Below are positions 57,460-64,000 of a DNA stretch of 64,000 nt, piece after piece. Source of the DNA: Gammaproteobacteria bacterium (GTDB lineage: Bacteria; Pseudomonadota; Gammaproteobacteria; Pseudomonadales; Pseudohongiellaceae); contig BPDI01000013.1 of NCBI GenBank assembly GCA_019654215.1, forward strand, positions 1 to 64,000. The letters run 5' to 3'. The translations under genes and the position numbers were made by a program. How positions within the stretch are numbered: position 1 is the stretch's first letter; each line of letters starts with the position of its first letter. Below the pieces are notes generated by a model that was given only the letters and a program-made list of their open reading frames with translations, ran no database searches and was not told the origin of the DNA.

Positions 57460-58660
57460 ATGACATTACGCTATTCAACAGACATCGTCATTTTTGGCGG
57501 TGGCGTAGCAGGTCTGTGGTTACTCAATCGTTTGCATTCTGAAGGTTATCAACCCTTACTCATAGAAACTAAAGCGTTAGGTAGCGGTCAAACACTCGCC
57601 TCGCAAGGAATAATTCATGGCGGCTTGAAATATGCGCTCAGCGGTTCGCTGACCGGAGCGGCAAATGTCATTGCTGGCATGCCACGGCGATGGCGACACT
57701 GTTTAACTGGGGATGGAGATGTCGACCTACAGGGTGTACCAGTTCTAAGTAACTACTATTACATGTGGTCAGACGGAAACCTGCGCTCCAGACTTAAAAC
57801 GTTTTTCGGCAGTAAAAGCCTGGTAGGTCGAGTTGAAGGGGTCAAGCGTGATGACTATCCGGATTTTTTTTAGTGGTATAAATATCGATGGCAGTTTGTA
57901 TAGATTGCCTGATTTCGTTATCGATACTGCAGCTCTGTTGGAAAAGCTAGCTGAACCAGTATGGCCGAGAATCTTCCAAATCGATGAGAACAATATTGAT
58001 TTTAGTAAGAACGACTCATCAAACTATTCTGTATGTATTCAATTAGATGAATCTCGAATAGACATTAGTGCAGCGCAAATAATTTTTTGTGCGGGTGAAG
58101 GCAATGCAGCATTAATAGAACAAACAGCAATTCAAACTATTGACACTCAAGTGCGACCATTACATATGGTCTATATGAAAAAGCAAAACTTACCACGAAT
58201 GTTTGTTCATTATGTTGGTGACGATTTCAGTCTCACTCCAAAAGTAACAATAACTTCTCACCAGGACAAACAAGGACAAACTGTCTGGTACATGGGAGGC
58301 GACCTAGCAGAAGAAGGTGTCGGTAAAGCTAAGGAAGAACAAATAGAAATTGCACAAGAACTAGTCCGAAGATTATTCCCATGGATTGACACTTCCGACG
58401 GAGAATGGAATAGCTTCGTAATAAATCGCGCCGAAGCCAACATTAATAACAACTATCGCCCTGATGATGCCTTTATTGCCACCGAGTCAAACATCATGGT
58501 GGCTTGGCCAACGAAACTAACTCTCACTCCTTCACTGGCCGATAAAGTACTTGATACTTTGCAAAGTAAATCGGTTTCCGCTGCTGATAGCGGCGAAGCT
58601 CAATCTATGCTTGCTGATGTAGCGAAAGTAGCAGAAACAGCAAACGCTTACTGGGATTAA
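57460..58660 (+). CDS. FAD-dependent oxidoreductase (DAO family), one frameshift
   Basis: The N-terminus has the Rossmann fold VIFGGGVAGLWLLNRLHSEGY (as FGGGVAGLWLLNRL), the FAD acidic residue in LLIETKALGSGQTLASQGIIHGG (as LLIETKALGSGQ and ASQGIIHGG), which is typical of D-amino-acid or glycerol-3-phosphate oxidases. At 57870 an 8-T run shifts the frame by one base. Removing one T joins DYPDFF to SGINIDGSLYRLPDFV and the rest runs in frame to 58660. Substrate is unknown. It is paired with an aldo/keto reductase 6 nt downstream. Confidence 0.8.
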
Positions 58661-58666
58661 GCTCCA

Positions 58667-59443
58667 ATGTATTTACAACAACGCGCGCTTGGCCAAACTG
58701 GTTTTAACGTTTCTTGCCTGGGGCTAGGGACTGTTAAATTTGGCCGCAATCAGTTAGTGAAATACCCACGAGAATTTTCTCTGCCCTCAGACGATGAAGT
58801 TTCAGCTCTGTTAGAACTTGCCAACGGGCTGGGTATTAACCTGTTGGACACCGCTCCAGCATACGGAAGCAGCGAACAACGACTGGGTCGCTTACTACGA
58901 AATCGTGAAGACTGGATAATCTGTACCAAGGTTGGAGAAGAATTCGTTACCGGCAAATCGTTTTTCGATTTTTCGGGAGAACACACACGCAAGAGTATAG
59001 AGCGAAGTTTGCTGAATCTGAACACTGATTATCTTGACTTGGTCCTAGTTCATTCCGATGGGAATGATATGACTATTATTAATTCCACCGATTGTTTAGC
59101 AATCCTTACGGAGCTCAAAGAGAAAGGTGTGATTCGTGCCATTGGTATGTCTACAAAAAGTATAGAAGGCGGCTTGAAAGCAGTGGATCTCACCGATGTA
59201 GTGATGGTGACTTACAATCCAAGTAGCACCGATGATGAAGCAGTCATCGATCACGCCCTAGCAAACAATAAGGGAGTTTTAATCAAAAAAGTACTTAATA
59301 GTGGTAATGACTGCACTGATAGACTGGCAAATAATTTTGATTTCGTGCTGAATAAAGCAGGTGTGTCCAGCATTATAGTAGGAACGATTAATCTATCTCA
59401 CTTGGAAGCAAATGTAGGTCACGCGATCAAAGCGTTGGATTAA
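58667..59443 (+). CDS. Aldo/keto reductase family protein
   Basis: This 258-residue NAD(P)H-dependent oxidoreductase has LGQTGFNVSCLGLGTVKFG, LLDTAPAYGSSEQRLGRLL with the catalytic Asp and Tyr, ICTKVGEEF with the Lys, and LDLVLVHSDG in place of the usual His-containing motif. The usual AKR C-terminal cofactor motif is replaced by a shorter SSIIVGTINLSHLEANVG end. The substrate cannot be told. It follows the FAD oxidoreductase, so the two may act in one pathway. Confidence 0.85.
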   Translation: MYLQQRALGQTGFNVSCLGLGTVKFGRNQLVKYPREFSLPSDDEVSALLELANGLGINLLDTAPAYGSSEQRLGRLLRNREDWIICTKVGEEFVTGKSFFDFSGEHTRKSIERSLLNLNTDYLDLVLVHSDGNDMTIINSTDCLAILTELKEKGVIRAIGMSTKSIEGGLKAVDLTDVVMVTYNPSSTDDEAVIDHALANNKGVLIKKVLNSGNDCTDRLANNFDFVLNKAGVSSIIVGTINLSHLEANVGHAIKALD

Positions 59444-59483
59444 TTAAATGTTTTGAACAGAGCGAAGTTTGGCTTGCCGAGAG

Positions 59484-60914
59484 TTATTCTCCGACTTCCT
59501 TCATCTTTTCAACAATTGCAGAGGTAGAGCAGTCATCTAAAAACTCTAAAGCTTTTACTTCACCACCATAGGATTTGACATACTCGCCTCCGACAACTTG
59601 ATCGAGGGTGTAATCGCCACCCTTTACCAAGACTTCTGGTTGTAGCTGTTGCAACAGATGTTCCGGTGTGTCTTCTGAAAAACTCACGACCCAATCTACT
59701 GCTTCCAATCCAGCTAATACCGCCATGCGTCTTTCAACCGGATTAATTGGGCGACCTGACCCTTTAATCCTACGTACAGAATCATCATCGTTAATCGCAA
59801 CAATCAACCGGTCTCCCTGCTCTTTTGCTTCAGCAAGATAACCAACATGGCCTGCATGAATAATGTCGAAGCAGCCATTGGTAAAAACAATTTTCTCACC
59901 ATGGGCTTTGGCATCCTGTACAGCGAAAATAAGTTGCTCCGAGGTCATCACTCCACGGCCGGAATCTTGCTCTGCTAAAATTGCACGACGTAATTCCGGT
60001 CCACTGATTGCTGCGGTACCGAGTTTTCCAACTACTAATCCGGCGGCCAAGTTCGCGAGGGCGGTTGCATCTGCGATATTGTCACCGGCAGCCATCGCGG
60101 CTGCTAATACACTAATTACCGTGTCCCCGGCACCGGTTACATCAAACACTTCCTGGGCACGAGCTGGTAAATGTAGCTCTGGTGAATCGGGTCGAATCAA
60201 GGTCATGCCATTTTCACCACGAGTGATAAGAATAGCTTCGAGATTTAAATCGCTAACGAGTTTCAATCCTTTGTTTACTAATTCTTCTTCATTCTGACTT
60301 ATACCCACAACTTCTTCGAACTCCGACAAGTTCGGAGTAATTAATGTGACGCCTCGATATTTTTCAAAGTCACTACCTTTAGGATCAGCAATGATTGGAA
60401 TGTTATAACTTCTTCCCAGTTCGATAAGTTGCTCGATTCCCTGCAATGCACCTTTCGCATAGTCAGAAAGAACGAGAATCTGAGTATCATCGATTAATGC
60501 CTTCGCTTTTTCGAACAAGCCATTTATGTCTGGTTTGGCGAAAGGTTGCTCGAAATCGAGCCGAATCAATTGTTGGTGCTGGCTGATGACACGAAGTTTT
60601 GCAATAGTAGGTTTTTCATCCGACTGGAGAAAGTCACAATAAACGCCGGCCGCACTCAGACGTGAATTCAGTTCCAAGCCAGTCGCATCATTGCCGACAA
60701 TGCCAATCAATCGGGCCGATGAACCGAGTGCAGCAATGTTCAAAGCAACGTTGCCAGCACCGCCAGGTCGATTCTCTTCATTACCCACTCGCACCACCGG
60801 CACTGGCGCTTCCGGTGATACCCGGGAAGCAGCTCCATGCCAATAGCGATCCAGCATGACATCTCCGATAACCAATAGCCGTGCATCTTGGAATGCCGGC
60901 ATCTCTAACTTCAT
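59484..60914 (-). CDS. hldE: Bifunctional heptose kinase/adenylyltransferase HldE
   Basis: HldE makes ADP-heptose for the lipopolysaccharide inner core. The 476-residue protein fuses two domains. The ribokinase-like kinase (about 1-320) has VIGDVMLDRYWHG, RPGGAGNVALNIAALG and the late catalytic motif DVTGAGDTVISVLAAAM. The nucleotidyltransferase (about 340-476) has FTNGCFDIIHAGHVGYL with the HxGH motif, and RLIVAINDDDSVRRIKG. It is divergent from lpxL. Confidence 0.96.
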   Translation of the reverse strand: MKLEMPAFQDARLLVIGDVMLDRYWHGAASRVSPEAPVPVVRVGNEENRPGGAGNVALNIAALGSSARLIGIVGNDATGLELNSRLSAAGVYCDFLQSDEKPTIAKLRVISQHQQLIRLDFEQPFAKPDINGLFEKAKALIDDTQILVLSDYAKGALQGIEQLIELGRSYNIPIIADPKGSDFEKYRGVTLITPNLSEFEEVVGISQNEEELVNKGLKLVSDLNLEAILITRGENGMTLIRPDSPELHLPARAQEVFDVTGAGDTVISVLAAAMAAGDNIADATALANLAAGLVVGKLGTAAISGPELRRAILAEQDSGRGVMTSEQLIFAVQDAKAHGEKIVFTNGCFDIIHAGHVGYLAEAKEQGDRLIVAINDDDSVRRIKGSGRPINPVERRMAVLAGLEAVDWVVSFSEDTPEHLLQQLQPEVLVKGGDYTLDQVVGGEYVKSYGGEVKALEFLDDCSTSAIVEKMKEVGE

Positions 60915-61198
60915 GACTATTCTCCAAAATGGCCAGATGGCCCCGAATCATGGCGGCTGATCATATCACAGCGATTAACACAGTAGATTAGGGAAGATTT
61001 TCAGCATTGGGATCAATTTATGAAAAAGTGGGGATTTTTGTCATGAATACCAAAAAAATCAAAAAAGTGGGGTTAATTGAGCTTTTTTAATGATATTTGG
61101 CCTCAAAATTCCAAAAATGTTAAGCGCATGGCCATCTGCTACAATTCGCGCCTGCCTGAATGGGATCCAATGCATAGAGGCTCTAGCAGATAACGGCG
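60915..61198. other. hldE-lpxL divergent gap with a short direct repeat
   Basis: This AT-rich 284-base region is expected to hold the promoters of both genes. AAAAAGTGGGG occurs twice (61023-61033 and 61062-61072) and may be a regulatory or strand-specific element. A -10-like TACAAT (61140-61145) lies 53 nt before the lpxL start with a weak -35. No gene seen. Confidence 0.5.
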
Positions 61199-62133
61199 AT
61201 GCACCAGCCCTACCCTACCCCTGAATACCGATCTTTACGCGGCTTTTTTGCTCCGCGTTACTGGCCGACCTGGATTGCCCTGGGATTGATGAAAGCAGTG
61301 GCCCATATGCCCTACCCGATACAAATTAAAATCGGCCAACTTCTTGGCATAATGTCATATCACCTAGCGCGGCAACGCCGACATATCTGTGAAGTAAATA
61401 TTCGCCTCTGCTTTCCAGAACTCAACGACGAGAACGCAAGAAGCTAGTCCGAAAAACATTTATCTCCAATGCCATTGGATTGATCGAAGTTGCCATTGCC
61501 TGGCACCGCGATCCGGAAGAATTCAGAGATCGAGTAACTACCGAAGGTCTCGAAAATCTCGATGCTGCATTGGCTCAAGGTAAAGGTGTTCTCCTACTTT
61601 GTGCGCATTTCACAACGTTGGAGTTTGGGGGATTTCTTTTTAATCTTTTTTATAAGATGGATGTGACTTATCGCAGTAACAAAAATCCGTTATTTGATGC
61701 AGCGATGTTTAATGGAAGAGTGCGTCACTACCCAGCTGTGCATGATCGAAAAGATATTCGTAGTGTTATGCGCAGTCTTAAGCAAGGGCATATTCTCTGG
61801 TATGCACCTGACCAGGACTACGGTGCAAAACATTCTGTATTCGTTCCTTTCTTTGGTAATCAGGCTGCCACGATAACTGCGACCAGTCGCTTTGCCGGCA
61901 TTAATGACTCTGCTGTTGTTTTCTACAGCCATTATCGCAATGAAGATAACTCGGGTTATCATCTACACTTCAGTCCTGCCCTGGAGAACTATCCGACTGG
62001 AGACCAGAAGCAAGACGCTATAACCATAAACCGAATGGTGGAAGAAGCCATTCGCAAGCAGCCGGATCAGTACCTGTGGTTACACAAACGCTTTAAAACT
62101 CAAGCCACCGATAAATCAGCACGACCTTATTAA
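61199..62133 (+). CDS. Lipid A biosynthesis acyltransferase (LpxL/HtrB-like), one frameshift
   Basis: This enzyme adds a secondary acyl chain to Kdo2-lipid IVA. The first part runs from the ATG at 61199 through the amphipathic N-terminus to NIRLCFPELND. The frame slips near 61440. The second part carries the catalytic dyad in LLLCAHFTTLEFGG (HxxxxE), YRSNKNPLFD and ILWYAPDQDYG, and ends in the usual YLWLHKRFKT. Corrected length is about 311 residues, normal for LpxL. Whether it is LpxL or LpxM by position specificity is not certain. Confidence 0.87.
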
Positions 62134-62162
62134 TGTTATAAGAGAACTAACGAGACTTAAGC

Positions 62163-63670
62163 GTGAGTAAATCTAACTGGCCATTAATCGACACCCGATT
62201 TCTTGCAGTCTTTGCTAGTCTCGTAGTTTCTTTTTTAATTCTGTTTATTGAAGATGCGCCGAACGACGATGCATATGCTTACATACGTACTGCGGAGATC
62301 GCTTTAACAGATGGGATCGGTGTAGCTATTCAACATTATGCGTGGGTGAGTTATTCACTATTAATTGCTCTGGTAAGTCAGTTTGGTACCGATTTACTCA
62401 CCGCTGCTTACATTATAAATTCTCTCTTCTATGCTCTATTAATTTATTCTTTTGTAAGCATAGTTCGAATGATCGACGACTCTAATTTAGTAGTAATCCT
62501 GGCAGCACTCTGCATACTATTGTATCCACAGCTTAATGAATTTCGCTTTGATGTAATTAGAGACGTTGGTTACTGGGCGTTATCTCTGTTTGCTTTATGG
62601 CAATTCCTGATCTTTTTCAAAACTCATCAGAACAAGAATCTAATTACTTTCGGGCTGGCTCTATTGTTTGCAGCAAGCTTTAGGCCGGAAGCGATCGTAT
62701 ATCTCATTACTACGCCTTTCGCGTTGTTAATGGATAAGTCCGTCGAAGTAAACGAACGCCGCCGCTACTTTGCCAAAGCTACGGGCCTGATGCTTGGCAT
62801 AATTTTGTTTTCTTTTGTTTGCTGGCAGTAATGGGATTTAGTGTTACGGCATTGCTTACCGACTTTGTATCAGTCTATGAACCGTTTATCAGCAGCACCT
62901 TCAATCCAAGCGAAGCAGATAGGTCCGCCCTCAGCACCGCGATATTTGGTGAGTATGCCGCCTCTTTCTCCGGTCCTTACATTAGTTTGTTCCTGTTTAT
63001 CGGTTTGCTTGCAGTTCTAATCGTCAAACTTTTTTCAGGAGTCGGTGGCCCTTTCTTCTGGTTGCTGGTTTATGGGGGTTACAAGCGAAGTGTAAAAGTT
63101 GAACCCAATGCGTACTTGCCAATTGTGTTTTTCTTAGTTACCAATGTAGTCATCGTATTTATGTTTATCTTGATCACGCGTTACGTGTCTAGTCGCTATG
63201 CCATGTTGTTTTGCTTGTTGCTGGTACTATTTGTCCCAATAGTCATCGCAAAAATTATTCAAAAACTAAATCAATCGGCAATAAGAAATATTGGTATGCG
63301 CATGGTAATTTTGTTCTTTGGTTATTGCGCTTTTGATTCTTTTATTAGTTTTGGTCAATCAAAAACTTTTGTTTTTGATTCTGTGGACTGGATAGCTGCA
63401 CAATCAGCTTCGAATTCCGGTTTACTAACCAACAATCATGCTGTGGCCTATTACAGTGGAAAAGTTGAAGATTATGATCAGATAATCAGATTTCTAACCG
63501 AAAGCGAAATTCAAAATACGACTCCAAACGATCTGATCGCCATTGAAATGCATTTTGAAATGACGGAATTGGTAGAAAGCGCTTCGATTAAACCTTTGTT
63601 GGAGTTTCAAGCCGCATTTCCGAGCATCGATGATCAGCAACTCGCGATCTATAAGCGAGTGAATCCATAA
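62163..63670 (+). CDS. Multi-spanning membrane glycosyltransferase-like protein (GT-C type), one frameshift
   Basis: This large membrane protein of about 502 residues resembles the ArnT/GT39-type polyprenyl-phosphate glycosyltransferases. The first periplasmic loop has the acidic motif APNDDAYAYIRTAEIAL, like the catalytic Asp of the GT-C fold. About ten hydrophobic segments follow. The frame slips near 62820 (VCWQ is followed by LLAVMGFSVT). A soluble tail of about 95 residues ends QLAIYKRVNP. Substrate is unknown; a role in lipopolysaccharide or glycan decoration is inferred from its position after lpxL. Confidence 0.65.
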
Positions 63671-63701
63671 CTTAAATCTTCACTATTTAATTCGGTATTA
63701 G

Positions 63702-64000
63702 TTACCAGGTGTTTGACTCTTTGCGCTTGGTAACTAATAAGTTTTCTAGGATCATATAATTCAAGTCAGTGCCCATAAACATATTTACTGCATCTCCTGG
63801 AGTACAGACTAAAGCTTCACCTGGACGACAAAGAGTAGCGTTGATGAGTAAGCCGTGGCCAGTGCAGTCCTGAAATTCTTTTAATAAGCGATAAAAGTCT
63901 GGATTATTTTCCTCTTTAACTACTTGCGCCCTGGTAGTGCCATCTTCATGCACCACAACCGGATAACGTTCCTGCCAGCGTGAGCTAACTTGTGAACTAA
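63702..64000 (-). CDS. Carbamoyltransferase (NodU/CmcH family), C-terminal part only
   Basis: The coding frame runs off the window's right edge; only about the last 99 residues are seen. They read SSRWQERYPVVVHEDGTT, VKEENNPDFYRLLKEF, TGHGLLINATLCRPGEALVCTP (as GLLINATLCRPGEALVCTP) and AVNMFMGTDLNYMILEN, the usual C-terminal region of NodU/CmcH-type O-carbamoyltransferases that carbamoylate sugars or antibiotics. The frame has no stop or start upstream to 64000. With the nearby glycan and lipopolysaccharide genes it may carbamoylate a surface sugar. Confidence 0.8.
   Translation of the reverse strand, partial: SSQVSSRWQERYPVVVHEDGTTRAQVVKEENNPDFYRLLKEFQDCTGHGLLINATLCRPGEALVCTPGDAVNMFMGTDLNYMILENLLVTKRKESNTW

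Overview
The window is a chromosomal segment of a gammaproteobacterium, most likely a marine Pseudomonadales/Cellvibrionales-type (OMG-like) lineage. This rests on gene content and order: lptM-lysA-dapF-DUF484, gshB-tonB-yqgE-ruvX, yggS-proC-yggT-metX-metW-rdgB-hemW, ptsP-rppH, thyA-lgt, gcvT-gcvH-gcvP, and waaA/hldE/lpxL for lipopolysaccharide. The taxonomic placement is inference. No rRNA, tRNA, CRISPR array, insertion sequence or prophage was seen.

Layout. 0-8.3 kb: a broken methyltransferase, a YheS-type ABC-F protein, an RstA/RstB-like two-component pair, and a three-gene GldA/F/G-like ABC system. 8.5-11.6 kb: LptM-like lipoprotein, lysA, dapF and DUF484. 11.6-17.3 kb: a glycan island with a 1091-residue three-domain glycosyltransferase, two GT2 enzymes and a small membrane protein. 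17.4-30.2 kb: housekeeping genes for glutathione, PLP homeostasis, proline, methionine, nucleotide-pool cleaning, HemW, pterin recycling, arginine, folate/thymidylate and lipoprotein maturation. 30.3-37.8 kb: TANGO2-like protein, a broken encapsulated-ferritin-like gene with a possible Fur box, carbonic anhydrase, ptsP, rppH, a HAD phosphatase, imelysin lipoprotein and gcvR. 37.8-43.1 kb: DNA polymerase II, a sulfite-oxidase-family molybdoenzyme, a SlyD-like isomerase, a SutA-like small protein, a TraB/GumN remnant and DUF6164. 43.1-48.9 kb: a probable unannotated small RNA, the helicase Lhr and lepB. 49.0-54.4 kb: a peroxiredoxin-like gene with an in-frame UGA, then gcvTHP. 54.7-64 kb: pepQ, waaA, an FAD oxidoreductase plus aldo/keto reductase pair, hldE, lpxL, a membrane glycosyltransferase-like protein and the tail of a NodU/CmcH carbamoyltransferase.

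Two signals stand out. (1) The secreted peroxiredoxin-like gene at 49012-49596 carries UGA exactly where relatives have the first Cys of W-C-P-F-C, and 20 nt downstream lies a stem-loop that fits the bacterial SECIS rules, so this looks like a selenoprotein. (2) Positions 43158-43419 look like a free-standing RNA gene with its own promoter and intrinsic terminator. It contains a 13-nt segment perfectly complementary to the 3' tail of 16S rRNA.

A caution applies throughout. About seventeen conserved genes are split by frameshifts, often at short homopolymers, and one carries a nonsense codon. For housekeeping genes such as gcvP, thyA, hemW and lpxL this points to error-prone sequence rather than real decay. 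I give the full span of each such gene and mark the break.
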